Shown here piece by piece: positions 31,712 to 39,944 of a DNA stretch of 64,000 nt. The DNA comes from Paractinoplanes polyasparticus. GTDB taxonomy: Bacteria > Actinomycetota > Actinomycetes > Mycobacteriales > Micromonosporaceae. Location of the stretch: positions 62,001 through 126,000 of the forward strand of contig NZ_JAHWFK010000015.1 in NCBI RefSeq assembly GCF_019710575.1, written 5' to 3'. The notes below the pieces were generated by a model that did no database searches, was not told the origin of the DNA, and was given only the letters and a program-made list of their open reading frames with translations. Numbering within the stretch: the first letter of the stretch is position 1; each line of letters begins with the position of its first letter. The position numbers and the translations under genes are program-made.

Positions 31712-32062
31712 GTGACGAGCGAAAACGCGATCCAGCCCGACGTACCCCCTTCCGGCACCGGCTGCGTCGAGTGCCTCGACGCCGGCGGTTGGTGGTTCCA
31801 CCTGCGGCGCTGCGCCCAGTGCGGCCACGTCGGCTGCTGCGACACCTCACCCGCGCAGCACGCCACCGCCCACTTCCGCGAGACGGGCCACCCGATCATT
31901 CAGTCGTTCGAGCCCGGCGAGGACTGGTTCTGGGACTTCACCACCGAAGAGGCCGGCTCCGGCCCGACGCTGGCGCCCGCCGACAGCCGCCCGGCCGACC
32001 AGCCCGTGCCCGGCCCGGCCGGCGCCGTGCCGAGCGACTGGCGCACCAAGCTCAACCGCTAG
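31712..32062 (+). CDS. UBP-type zinc finger protein
   Basis: The 116-residue protein contains the ZnF-UBP pattern: GCVECLDAGGWWFHLRRCAQCGHVGCCD, then HATAHFRETGHP, giving the Cys/His ligands for zinc. In eukaryotes the domain binds ubiquitin tails; in actinobacteria, which lack canonical ubiquitin, its ligand is unknown. The C-terminal 40 residues are Pro/Ala-rich and end in VPSDWRTKLNR. It is probably leaderless, starting with GTG. Confidence 0.92.
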   Translation: MTSENAIQPDVPPSGTGCVECLDAGGWWFHLRRCAQCGHVGCCDTSPAQHATAHFRETGHPIIQSFEPGEDWFWDFTTEEAGSGPTLAPADSRPADQPVPGPAGAVPSDWRTKLNR

Positions 32063-32075
32063 GGTCCGGCGGCCC

Positions 32076-32912
32076 ATGCGGATCCTGCACCTGTCGGACA
32101 CGCATCTGACTCGCGCGGCCGGTCCCAACACCGACGGGATCGACCCGCGCGAGTCGCTGGCCCGCATCCTGAACGACTGCGGCGAACTGGCCGGGCTCGA
32201 CGCCGTGCTGGTGACGGGCGACGTGGCCGACGACGGGTCGGCCGAGGCCTACGCCGCAGTCCGCTCGCTGGTCGGGGCGTTCGCCGCCGAGCGGGGCATC
32301 CCGGCCCTCTACACCACCGGCAACCACGACGAGCGCAAGGCGTTCACGGCCGGCCTCGGCGCAGAGCTGACATCGGTGACCGTCATCGGGGGCCACCGCA
32401 TCATCACGCTCGACTCGCTGGTGCCCGGCCGGGTGTACGGCCATCTCGACGACGAGCAGTTGCTGTGGCTCCGCTCGGTGCTGGCCACCCCGGCTCCGCA
32501 GGGCACGGTGCTGGCGTTCCACCACCCGCCGATCGGCCTGGACAACGCGGTGCAGCGCACCCTCGGCCTGACCAACCCGGACGACCTGGCCGAGGTGATC
32601 CACGGCACCGACGTGCGGCTCGTTCTCACCGGTCACTTCCACCTGCAGCTGTTCGGCCTGCTCGCCGGGGTGCCGGTCTGGGTCACGCCCGGCGTCGTCA
32701 ACCGGATCGACCTGACCGGGCCGCCCGGCGGTGAACGAGCCGTCCGGGGCGCCTCGGCCACCCTGGTCGAGCTGGGCCGACCGGGGTCTCCGCTGCTGCA
32801 TGTGTTGCACGCACGCGATCCCCACGCCGGCCGGACGGCTCACGAGCACGACGCCGAGACCATGGCGGCCCTCATCGCCCAGTGGCGTCCCGAAGTTCCA
32901 GATCGTAGATGA
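32076..32912 (+). CDS. calcineurin-type metallophosphoesterase (CpdA-like)
   Basis: In this 278-residue enzyme all five metal-binding blocks are visible: LHLSDTHL, LVTGDVADDG, YTTGNHDE, LAFHHPP and LTGHFH. The layout matches 3',5'-cyclic nucleotide phosphodiesterases of the CpdA/Rv0805 type, so cAMP turnover is the likely role. It lies 13 bp behind the zinc-finger gene and may be co-transcribed with it. The 3' end overlaps the convergent GNAT gene by 41 bp. Confidence 0.9.
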   Translation: MRILHLSDTHLTRAAGPNTDGIDPRESLARILNDCGELAGLDAVLVTGDVADDGSAEAYAAVRSLVGAFAAERGIPALYTTGNHDERKAFTAGLGAELTSVTVIGGHRIITLDSLVPGRVYGHLDDEQLLWLRSVLATPAPQGTVLAFHHPPIGLDNAVQRTLGLTNPDDLAEVIHGTDVRLVLTGHFHLQLFGLLAGVPVWVTPGVVNRIDLTGPPGGERAVRGASATLVELGRPGSPLLHVLHARDPHAGRTAHEHDAETMAALIAQWRPEVPDRR

Positions 32913-33399
32913 ACTCCAGGCCGTCCTCGTCGTCGTCCTGCTCGCCGACCTTGACGAAGCCGTAGGGCAGGGCCAGGTTGGCCGAGGCGACGTTGTCGGG
33001 GCGGATCGAGACGCGTACGCGGTGGACGGACGGCTCCGCGCGGGCGCGGGCGAGCAGCGCCTCGAAGGCCGCCCGCGCATAACCCTGCCGGCGGAACTGC
33101 GGGTCGACGGCGTAACCGATCTCCACCGTGCCGGACTCGTCGGGCGGCCCGTGGAAACCGGCACGCCCGACCGCCACGCCGGCCCGGTCGTCCCAGATGA
33201 TGCCGGTCGTCCAAGCCGCACTGGCCGGATCCTCCAAGGCCTGGCCGAGCCGGCGAAGCCAGGTGCCGCGAGGCTCGGGGCCGACCAGATAGGCCGAGAC
33301 AGGCACGGGCGTCACCCGGTTCGCCGCGACGAGGTCGCCCTCGCTCAGGGCGCGGAACGAGTCGGCGTCCAGGTGGATGATGCGGATGGGCTTGGTCAC
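32872..33399 (-). CDS. GNAT-family N-acetyltransferase
   Basis: The 175-residue protein has the acetyl-CoA site in GYAVDPQFRRQGYARAAFEALLARA (R/Q-x-x-G-x-G/A), followed by VSIRPDNVASANLALPYGFVKVGEQ, the typical C-terminal strand region of the RimJ/RimL-like group. It could acetylate a protein N-terminus or a small molecule. It starts with GTG at 33399, 6 nt after a TATGAT box, hence leaderless. It is divergent from the glycosyltransferase gene with only 39 bp between start codons. Confidence 0.9.
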   Translation of the reverse strand: MTKPIRIIHLDADSFRALSEGDLVAANRVTPVPVSAYLVGPEPRGTWLRRLGQALEDPASAAWTTGIIWDDRAGVAVGRAGFHGPPDESGTVEIGYAVDPQFRRQGYARAAFEALLARARAEPSVHRVRVSIRPDNVASANLALPYGFVKVGEQDDDEDGLEFIYDLELRDATGR

Positions 33400-33405
33400 C
33401 GGCGC

Positions 33406-33411
33406 ATCATA
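33406..33411 (-). promoter_or_regulatory. -10 box of the GNAT leaderless promoter
   Basis: TATGAT on the minus strand is 6 nt from the GTG start, one base from the TATAAT consensus. It lies in the space where the divergent glycosyltransferase promoter would need its -35 element. Confidence 0.7.
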
Positions 33412-33426
33412 GTGGCGCCGTCGTGG

Positions 33427-33432
33427 TAGATA
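33427..33432 (+). promoter_or_regulatory. -10 box of the glycosyltransferase leaderless promoter
   Basis: TAGATA is 6 nt before the ATG at 33439 and there is no ribosome site. Confidence 0.5.
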
Positions 33433-33438
33433 ACGCCT

Positions 33439-34536
33439 ATGCGAATCATGGTCGTCGCCGCGCCGCTCCAGGGACATCTGCTGCCGCTGGTGCCGCTGGC
33501 CGCGGCCTGCCGGGACGCCGGCCACGACGTCGTACTGGCCGGCGGCAACTTCCCGCCGGACCTGCTCGGGCTGCGCACTGTGGACATCGGAGGCCGCTTC
33601 AGCCTGCCGCGCAGCGCGATGCGGGCGGCTCTGCGGCACCCCAGGGTCGCCCGGGCCGAGATGAAGGGCACCGCGGGGCACGGCTTCGTGGGCGAGCTGT
33701 TCGGCCGGGCCAACCTGTCCCTGGTCGAGCCGCTGATGCGACTGGCCGTGGGGGAACGGCCCGATCTGATCGTCTTCGAGTCGCTGAGCGAGGCGGGCGC
33801 GATCGTGGGCGGCAAGTTGTCGATCCCGTCGGTGCTGCAGGAGAACACGTTGTGGCCCGCGGACGACCTGTTCGAGGCGGTGACCACCAGCTCGCCGCTG
33901 CGCGGGCAGCGGATCCCCAGGCCGGCGCTGACCATCACGGTGATCCCGCCCAGCGTCCGCGAAGGCTCGCCGGTCGGTGCGGTGCCGATGCGGCCCGTGC
34001 CGTACTCGGGTGGTGGCGAGATCCCCGACTGGCTGCGCGCGCCCGGCGACCGGCCGCGGGTGCTCGTCAGCCGCAGCACCATCGAGGGCCCCAACGACGG
34101 CAACCCCGGGCCGGCGGTGATCGCCGCAGCGGCCGAGGTCGACGCCGAGTTCGTGCTGGTGCGGCCCGCGTCCGCTGCCCGCGGTCTGCCGCCGAACGTC
34201 CGGACGGTCGGGCGGGTGCCTCTCAACGAGCTTCTTCCGTACGCGGCGGCCTTCGTCCACCACTCCGGGGCGGGCAGCATCCTCGGCGGGCTGGCCGCGG
34301 GCGTTCCCCAACTGGCCACACCGGGCGCCGGCGACCGTCGCCACAACGCCGAGCTGCTCGCCCGGCGGGGAGCCGGGCTGGCGGTCGAGGCCAAGGCGAT
34401 CACCGCGGCCGACCTGACCCGCCTGCTGACCGACGAGTCGCTCCGCGCCGCGGCTCAGCAGGTGGCGGCCGAGATCGCCGCCATGCCCGCGCCGGAGTCG
34501 GTCGTGGCCGAGCTCGGAAGGCTGGCCCGCGCTTGA
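33439..34536 (+). CDS. MGT-type glycosyltransferase (GT1 family)
   Basis: The 365-residue GT-B enzyme has an acceptor-binding N-half starting MVVAAPLQGHLLPLVPLAAACRDAGHDV and a nucleotide-sugar C-half with the HHSGAGSILGGLAAGVPQLATP signature of macrolide/UDP-glycosyltransferases. It is slightly shorter than antibiotic GTs (about 400). No biosynthetic cluster surrounds it, so it may detoxify a xenobiotic by glycosylation rather than build a product (inference). It is leaderless from the ATG at 33439. Confidence 0.9.
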   Translation: MRIMVVAAPLQGHLLPLVPLAAACRDAGHDVVLAGGNFPPDLLGLRTVDIGGRFSLPRSAMRAALRHPRVARAEMKGTAGHGFVGELFGRANLSLVEPLMRLAVGERPDLIVFESLSEAGAIVGGKLSIPSVLQENTLWPADDLFEAVTTSSPLRGQRIPRPALTITVIPPSVREGSPVGAVPMRPVPYSGGGEIPDWLRAPGDRPRVLVSRSTIEGPNDGNPGPAVIAAAAEVDAEFVLVRPASAARGLPPNVRTVGRVPLNELLPYAAAFVHHSGAGSILGGLAAGVPQLATPGAGDRRHNAELLARRGAGLAVEAKAITAADLTRLLTDESLRAAAQQVAAEIAAMPAPESVVAELGRLARA

Positions 34537-34633
34537 GGCCTGTCCGGGCGACCGGCCTTGCCCGGGCGGTGTTTCGGGCGGGGAAAAGGCGGCCGGACCA
34601 GGCGCTCTGCGGCTGAGGCCCGTATCGGCGCTC

Positions 34634-35092
34634 TCACCCCTCCTCCTCGGGCTCCCGCAGCGAACGGATCATGCTCCGCAGAGTGGTCCGCGCAGCCGAC
34701 TGCTCGGCCTCGGTCAGACCGCTCAGCATCCTGACCTCGACACTGCGGACCGCGGCGGACGCCTTCGCGAGGCTTCGCCGTCCGCGTGGCGTGAGCCGCG
34801 TCGGTAGAGCCTTCCCCACGGGCGCCTCCGCCGGCCGGGTCACGTACCCGTCCCGTTCCAATGCCTGCAGCAGGACGTTCATCGACTGCCTGGTCACGAA
34901 CGTGCCCCGCGCCAGCTCGGAGTTCGACAAGCCCGGGCGTTGCGCCAGCAGCTCGAGGCAGGAGTAGTGCGTCACGGTCATGCCCAGCGGCCGCAGCACC
35001 GCCTCCATGGCTGCACGGAGAACGCTGGACGTCTCTTTCAGCAGGTAGCCGAGTGAAGTTCCCAGGTCGACGCCCGCGTCGTCTTGACTCAT
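34634..35092 (-). CDS. MarR-family transcriptional regulator
   Basis: The 152-residue winged-helix dimer carries LGMTVTHYSCLELLAQRPGLSNSELARGTFVTRQSMNVLLQALERDGYVTR, with the wing near GKALPTRLTPRGRR. It is divergent from a VOC protein gene. Two inverted repeats of TGTCAG type lie in the 63-bp spacer; one covers this gene's own start codon, so autorepression and repression of the VOC gene are likely. Confidence 0.93.
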   Translation of the reverse strand: MSQDDAGVDLGTSLGYLLKETSSVLRAAMEAVLRPLGMTVTHYSCLELLAQRPGLSNSELARGTFVTRQSMNVLLQALERDGYVTRPAEAPVGKALPTRLTPRGRRSLAKASAAVRSVEVRMLSGLTEAEQSAARTTLRSMIRSLREPEEEG

Positions 35093-35108
35093 GTCAGCAT
35101 TCTGACAT
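35091..35108. promoter_or_regulatory. MarR operator 1
   Basis: ATGTCAGCATTCTGACAT has 7-bp perfect arms. It overlaps the MarR start codon and fills the spacer between a TTGACT -35 (35084) and a TAGCCT -10 (35108) for the VOC gene. Confidence 0.8.
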
Positions 35109-35119
35109 AGCCTTGCACA

Positions 35120-35135
35120 TGTCAGTAAACTGACA
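35120..35135. promoter_or_regulatory. MarR operator 2
   Basis: TGTCAGTAAACTGACA is a perfect 16-bp palindrome with the same TGTCAG arms. It sits 28 bp centre to centre from operator 1, just after the expected transcription start of the VOC gene. Confidence 0.8.
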
Positions 35136-35155
35136 CGTAGCGAAGGAGCACCATC

Positions 35156-35524
35156 ATGCCGGTCACCGGCCCCGACTTCATCTCCCTGCAGGCTCGCGAC
35201 CTCGACGCCTCACGCGCGTTCTACGAGAGGTACCTCGGCCTCGTACGTTCTCCGGCCGGCCCTCCGCACGCCGTCGTCTTCGAGACGAAGCCGATCGCTT
35301 TCGCCCTCCGCGACATCGTCCCCGGCACCGATCTCGCGTCCGTCCCGCAGCCCGGCATCGGCGCGGCGATCTGGCTCCACGCCACAGACGTCCAGGACAT
35401 CCACGACGCCCTCGTCGCCGACGGCCACACGATCGTGGCCGCACCGATCGACGGACCCTTCGGCCGGACGTTCACCTTCGCCGACCCCGACGGCTACCAC
35501 GTCACCCTCCACGACCGCGCCTGA
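35156..35524 (+). CDS. VOC-family protein under MarR control
   Basis: The 122-residue glyoxalase/bleomycin-resistance fold has DFISLQARDLDASRAFYERYLGL at the start and FTFADPDGYHVTLHD at the end, including metal-ligand candidates. The ribosome site AAGGAGC precedes the ATG. The MarR gene and paired operators upstream suggest induction by a small aromatic or oxidant and a role in detoxifying it (inference). Confidence 0.92.
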   Translation: MPVTGPDFISLQARDLDASRAFYERYLGLVRSPAGPPHAVVFETKPIAFALRDIVPGTDLASVPQPGIGAAIWLHATDVQDIHDALVADGHTIVAAPIDGPFGRTFTFADPDGYHVTLHDRA

Positions 35525-35737
35525 CCGGCCGGCGCCGTCGCGCAGCAACGACGGCCGGGTGTTGTCCGGCCGGACGCTCAACGGCGGACCCGGCCGGCTG
35601 ACCGACATGCTTGACCGCGATGACGTCGCCCGCCGCCAGATCGGTACGGCCACCGCCGCCACCGGCTGCCTGGATCGGTGTGGCCAGATGCCCGGCGCTG
35701 GCACGAGCCGGAGTCATTGCTGTGCGACGATGCGGCC

Positions 35738-36277
35738 GTGGACTCGCTGACCGCGATGGGGCTGGGGCTCGACTACGGGGATCTTCGGCTCGGCCGGACG
35801 ACTCAGGCCTGGCTGGATGCCGGCGGCGATCTGCGGACGCGAGTGGTGGAAGGCCTGCATGGTTCGGCAGCGCAGGTAGAGCTGGTCGGATCGTCGTCCG
35901 TTCCCGGTCTCCTTGCCAAGCCGATCATCGACCTGGCGGTCGGCCTCGCTGTGAAGCAGCCGATCTCGCCCGTGACGGCAAGGCTGGAGGCCGATGGATG
36001 GATCTACCGGGGCGACGCAGGTGACCAGGGAGGGCATGTTTTTGTTCTCGAGTGCCGACCATGGCATCGAGTCGCCCATCTGCACGTGGTTGATCGTGAC
36101 GGCGACCAATGGCGCGCGTACCTGCGCTTGCGCGAGATTCTCAGGCGCAGCGCACGGGCACGGGAACGATATGAAGCGGTGAAGCTGAGGCTGGCCGAGC
36201 AGAGGCCCGTCGACCGGAAGGCATACACCGACGGCAAGTCCGCGGTCGTGGCGTCGATCATCGAAGAAGCGTCCTGA
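35738..36277 (+). CDS. GrpB-family protein (nucleotidyltransferase fold)
   Basis: About 179 residues. The GrpB/UPF0157 pattern is visible: VELVGSSSVPGLLAKPIIDLAVGL (the G-S-T/S-x-V-P-G...KPIID core), then HVFVLECRPWHRVAHLHVVDRDGDQWRAYLRLREILR. The family fuses to dephospho-CoA kinase in some bacteria, and members are predicted nucleotidyltransferases with unproved substrate. The GTG at 35738 is my choice since the sequence upstream does not fit the family; an ATG at 35678 and one at 35756 are alternatives. The 213 bp upstream (35525-35737) hold no gene I can support. Confidence 0.88.
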   Translation: MDSLTAMGLGLDYGDLRLGRTTQAWLDAGGDLRTRVVEGLHGSAAQVELVGSSSVPGLLAKPIIDLAVGLAVKQPISPVTARLEADGWIYRGDAGDQGGHVFVLECRPWHRVAHLHVVDRDGDQWRAYLRLREILRRSARARERYEAVKLRLAEQRPVDRKAYTDGKSAVVASIIEEAS

Positions 36278-36497
36278 TCGGTCTCCTTCCCCTGAGGAAT
36301 CAGCCGGATCCGCTCGGGGAAACATGAAACCGGCCGGACCCGTTCGACAGCGATCCTGGGTCCGACAAAGGCGGTCCGCAGCATGCCGGCGTTCGGTTGT
36401 GTCGCGGTCGATGAGGTTGCCCAGGTGCCAGCACATCGGGGCGTCGTCGGCAGCACGCGAGCTTGTCGTGTAGGCACCGCGCCGGGCCGGACCGAGA

Positions 36498-37451
36498 TCA
36501 ATTGTTGCGTGCGGTGGCGAGCTCGTTCTGGATCGGGTGCTGGGCGGGGCTCGTGCGGGTGCGTTGGGTCAGGATCACGCACAGCAGCACCAGTAGGGCC
36601 ACGGCCAGCGCGGCCGGTGGGACTGTCTCGCCCAGGAGCAGGGCCGACCAGAGCAGGGTCAGGACGGGCTGACCCAATTGGATCTGGCCGACCCGGGCCA
36701 CGCCGCCGCGGGCCAAGCCGGCGTACCAGGCGAAGAAGCCCAGAAACATCGAGACGACGGTCAGGTAGGCGAAGGCCGTCCAGGACTGTGCGGTGCCGTG
36801 CGGCGGATGGACAGTCGCGCTGACCAACGTGACCGGCAGGGTGGCGGGCAGAGCGAGCAGCAGCGCCCAGCAGATGGTCCGGGCGCCGCCCAGTTCGCGG
36901 GACAGGGCGCCGCCCTCGGCGTAGCCCAGTCCGCACAGGACGACGGCGGCCAGCAGGAACAGGTCGGCGGGGGAGAGGGCGCCGCTGGTGGCGCCGGTGG
37001 CCGCGACGAAAGCCAGCACCGAGAGCAGGCCCGTGACGGCGGCCAGCCAGAAGGCTCGCGGTGGGCGTTCGCCGGCGCGCAGGACGGCGAAGACGGCGGT
37101 CATCGCGGGCAGCACGGTGATGACCACGGCGCCGTGCGCGGACGTCTGGGTGGTCAGGGCCAGGGAGGTGAACAGCGGAAAGCCGACGACCACGCCCAGC
37201 GCGGCGACCGACAGGCGGCGCCACTGTCGCGGGGTGGGCCGGGGCGCGCGGGTGAGCCACAGGTAGGCCGCAGCCAGTCCGGCCGCTCCCACGGCGCGGC
37301 CGAACGCCACGAACCACGGGTCGAGCTCGTGCACGGCCAGGCGGGTGGCCGGCAGCGACAGGCTGAACGCCAGCACGCCCAGTGCGCCCAGGGCCAGGCC
37401 GCCGGGCGGCGTTATCGTTCGCGGCTCGATAGCGCTACTCTGTGCTTTCAT
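36498..37451 (-). CDS. EamA/DMT-family transporter divergent from MocR regulator
   Basis: The 317-residue protein has ten predicted helices in two EamA halves: LALGALGVLAFSLSLPATRLAVHELDP with the typical FVAFGRAVGAA in the first, and FAYLTVVSMFLGFFAWYAGLARGGVARVGQIQLGQPVLT in the second. It resembles the RhaT/YdcZ-like exporters often paired with MocR regulators. The ATG (37451-37449) overlaps the ATG of the divergent MocR gene. There is no ribosome site, so it must be leaderless or nearly so, with TACCGT five bases upstream. 36278-36497 downstream shows nothing convincing. Confidence 0.9.
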   Translation of the reverse strand: MKAQSSAIEPRTITPPGGLALGALGVLAFSLSLPATRLAVHELDPWFVAFGRAVGAAGLAAAYLWLTRAPRPTPRQWRRLSVAALGVVVGFPLFTSLALTTQTSAHGAVVITVLPAMTAVFAVLRAGERPPRAFWLAAVTGLLSVLAFVAATGATSGALSPADLFLLAAVVLCGLGYAEGGALSRELGGARTICWALLLALPATLPVTLVSATVHPPHGTAQSWTAFAYLTVVSMFLGFFAWYAGLARGGVARVGQIQLGQPVLTLLWSALLLGETVPPAALAVALLVLLCVILTQRTRTSPAQHPIQNELATARNN

Positions 37452-38850
37452 GAATGACGGTAACGCAGCCGCGCGTGTTATCCAAGATCTGCGCGGTGCG
37501 GTGAGCTCGGCCGCGGCCGGGTCGCGGCTTCCTTCCGTACGGGAATTGACCGCACGCCATCAGGCGTCGCCCGTCACCGTGGCCGCCGCGATTCGCGCCC
37601 TGGTCAAGGAGGGCCTGGTCGAGACGCGTCCGGGGCAGGGCACGTTCGTGGCCCGGCGAGCGGCCGCGACCGGGCCGGCGCCCGACCTGTCGTGGCAGAC
37701 CGTGGCGCTGGGCGCGCGGCGGCCGGGCGAGGACGAGCTGCAGGCGTTACTGGCTACGCCGCCGGCCGGGGCGATTCCGCTGTCCGGGGGCTATCTGGAA
37801 CCGGAACTTCAACCGGCGGTGGCGCTCGGGGCGGCGCTGGCGCGGGTGGCGCGGCAACCGGCGGCCTGGCAGCGCGGACCGGCGGAAGGGCGAGCTGACC
37901 TGCGGGCCTGGTTCGCCGCCGCGATCGGCCTGCGGGCAGACGACATGGTGATCTGCCCCGGCGGGCAGGCGGCGCTTTCGTCGGCGTTCCGAGCGCTGGC
38001 CGCGCCGGGCGACACGCTGCTGGTGGAGTCCCCGACCTATCTGGGCGCGCTCGCGTCAGCCCGGGCGGCGGGTCTGCGCGTCGTGCCGGTGCCCGCCGAC
38101 GCCGACGGCGTGCTGCCGGACCAGTTGGCGGCGGCGTTCGCGAGGACGGGCTCGCGGCTGTTCTATTGCCAGCCGCTGCACGCCAACCCGACCGGCGCGA
38201 GCTTGGCGGCGGACCGCAGGAGCGTGGTGCTGTCGGCCGTACGGGAAGCCGGGGCCTTCTTGATCGAGGACGACTATGCCCGCGACCTGACGATCGACGG
38301 GGATCCGCCACCGCCGCTGGCTCGGGAGGAGGCCGACGGGCATGTGATCTATCTGCGGTCGCTGACCAAGTCGGCCGCTCCCGGGCTGCGGATCGCTGCC
38401 GTCGGCGCGCGCGGGCCGGCCGGTGCGCGCTTGCGGGCGGTGCGGTTGGTCGACGAGTTGTTCGTGGCCGGGCCATTGCAGCAGGCCGCGCTCGAGTTCG
38501 TCACCTCGCCGGTCTGGGACCGGCATCGCCGGCAGCTACGGACGGCGTTGTCGGCGCGGCGCGACGCGTTGCTGTCGGCGCTGCACCGTCACCTGCCGGC
38601 GATCGCCGCGCCGAGACCCAGGGGCGGACTGCACCTCTGGGTACGCCTGGACGAGGGCCTCGACGACGTCCGGGTGGCCGCCGCGGCCGCGACCGAGGGC
38701 GTGATCGTCTTTCCGGGACGCCCCTGGTTCGCGGCCGAGGCGCCCGCGTCCCACCTGCGGCTGACCTACGCGGCGGCCCCGCCCGATCTGATGGACGAGG
38801 CCGTCCGCCGGCTCAGCGCAGCGATCGCAGCGTCGCGTCCAACGTCGTGA
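37450..38850 (+). CDS. MocR-type regulator: GntR HTH fused to aminotransferase domain
   Basis: The 466 residues comprise a GntR winged helix at 1-65 (SRLPSVRELTARHQASPVTVAAAIRALVKEGLVETRPGQGTFV) and a fold-type-I PLP domain at about 110-460. The latter includes ICPGGQAALSSAFRAL, HANPTGASL, the Asp of EDDYARD, and the PLP Lys in YLRSLTKSAAPGLRIA. MocR proteins sense an amino compound via PLP and control a neighbouring gene, here the DMT transporter whose start codon it overlaps. TACTCT lies 8 nt upstream of its ATG. The 3' end overlaps the convergent VOC gene by 38 bp. Confidence 0.92.
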   Translation: MNDGNAAARVIQDLRGAVSSAAAGSRLPSVRELTARHQASPVTVAAAIRALVKEGLVETRPGQGTFVARRAAATGPAPDLSWQTVALGARRPGEDELQALLATPPAGAIPLSGGYLEPELQPAVALGAALARVARQPAAWQRGPAEGRADLRAWFAAAIGLRADDMVICPGGQAALSSAFRALAAPGDTLLVESPTYLGALASARAAGLRVVPVPADADGVLPDQLAAAFARTGSRLFYCQPLHANPTGASLAADRRSVVLSAVREAGAFLIEDDYARDLTIDGDPPPPLAREEADGHVIYLRSLTKSAAPGLRIAAVGARGPAGARLRAVRLVDELFVAGPLQQAALEFVTSPVWDRHRRQLRTALSARRDALLSALHRHLPAIAAPRPRGGLHLWVRLDEGLDDVRVAAAAATEGVIVFPGRPWFAAEAPASHLRLTYAAAPPDLMDEAVRRLSAAIAASRPTS

Positions 38851-39292
38851 AGATGGTGTCCGAGCCCTCGTCGTCCCAGTGCGGCACCGGATCCGGCCGG
38901 CCGGGCGCCGGCGCGTACAACCACCAGAGGTTCTGCCAGGGATCGAGCATGCGGCCGAGCGTCGTCCCGCCGTAGAAGGGCGTCGCCGGGGTGACCACGG
39001 TGGCGCCGTGGCCGGTCGCGCGCTCGAGCAGGGCGCTGACGTCCTCGACCCACACTTGCAGCAGCCCGGGCCGCAGCGGCCAGCCCTGCTGCCGGTCGAC
39101 GATCATCAGGTCGACCGCCCCCAGCCGGACCTCGGAGTGGATCAGCGTCCCGTCCGGCATCTCCGTGTGCGCCGCCTCGGTCTCGGCCACCTCGAAGACC
39201 TCGGACACGAAGGTGATCAGACCGGCGGCGTTCTCCACCATGACGAACGGGTTCAGAACGGCGCCCTCGGCCGGCGTGTGCAGAATGCTCAT
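38813..39292 (-). CDS. VOC-family protein
   Basis: About 159 residues of the PhnB-like VOC group: NPFVMVENAAGLITFVSEVFEVAET, LIHSEVRLGAVDLMIVDRQ, VEDVSALLERATGHGATVVTPATPFYGGTTLGRMLDPWQNLWWLYAP. The ligand is unknown. The start was chosen at the ATG at 39292; a GTG two codons upstream is possible. It is convergent with, and overlaps, the MocR gene at its 3' end. Confidence 0.88.
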   Translation of the reverse strand: MSILHTPAEGAVLNPFVMVENAAGLITFVSEVFEVAETEAAHTEMPDGTLIHSEVRLGAVDLMIVDRQQGWPLRPGLLQVWVEDVSALLERATGHGATVVTPATPFYGGTTLGRMLDPWQNLWWLYAPAPGRPDPVPHWDDEGSDTIFTTLDATLRSLR

Positions 39293-39309
39293 ACCCACCA
39301 GCGAAGCAG

Positions 39310-39788
39310 CCGTTCCGGTCAGTTCCTGACCGTTTGTGTACGTGCGCGTTCGTGGTCGCTCTGGCGGGGCCCGGAGGGAGTCCGGTGTGGTCCGGTGTCG
39401 CCTGGCCCTCGGAGACCTCGTAGGCCCGCTCGCGCAGGGCGCGCGTCATCTCGGACTGCTTCTCCGGAAGCACGATGGTTCCGATGTCCGGGCGGGTTGC
39501 GGCGTACGCCAGTTCCTGGAGCCGTTCGACGACCGGCCAGGACGTCTCGCCGCCCAGGTCCGGGGCTGAGCCAGAGCTCGTCGATGTGCCGGCCCCGCAG
39601 GGACTCGAAAAGGCCGATCCCCGCGGCGCTGGACGGAGCGCGTGCCGGCCGTCGACGAACTCACGATCGGGGTCGACCAGAACGATCAACCGGCGGAACC
39701 GTGACGCCTGACCGACGGCCAAGAAGGTCAGCCAGAGGCTGATACCGACGAGAAGAAGGCCGGCAAACCCCAGAAATCCTCGCGGCAT
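39310..39788 (-). pseudogene. membrane-anchored protein with a frame excursion, probably decayed
   Basis: The frame opens with GFAGLLLVGISLWLTFLAVG (one helix), then RFRRLIVLVDPDREFVDGRHAL. Between about 39632 and 39560 the convincing protein sequence (SSAAGIGLFESLRGRHIDEL, then WLSPG) lies in a neighbouring frame. It returns to the first frame for DLGGETSWPVVERLQELAYA, DIGTIVLPEKQSEMTRALRE and so on. Two opposite single-base shifts about 75 bp apart explain this. No clear natural stop occurs before the VOC gene. The family is unknown. Confidence 0.5.
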
Positions 39789-39944
39789 GCCGCGATCGCT
39801 GCTCAGCTCGCCGAAGTCGGTGACGAAGCCGAGCGGGTCGGCCGGGTTGTACCAGATTCCCGGTGTGGCTCCCGCCGGAATGCACGCCGGTTGCAGCGCA
39901 CCACTTCCTCGTGAGTGTCACGGACAAGATCGTGACAGGCGTTC

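Noticed and set aside
35502..35717. Minus-strand frame with DLAAGDVIAVKHVGQPAG
   Set aside because: It overlaps the end of the VOC gene, lacks a ribosome site and has a compositionally biased C-terminus; probably chance.
36278..36497. Possible gene remnant (MCWHLGNLIDRDTTERRHA) between GrpB and the DMT gene
   Set aside because: The frame is short and codon bias weak; no family recognised.
39916..39937. TGTCACG-GACAAGAT-CGTGACA inverted repeat after the GT4 stop, as terminator
   Set aside because: Only a 7-bp stem with an 8-nt loop and no U-tract; could equally be a protein site, so not listed.
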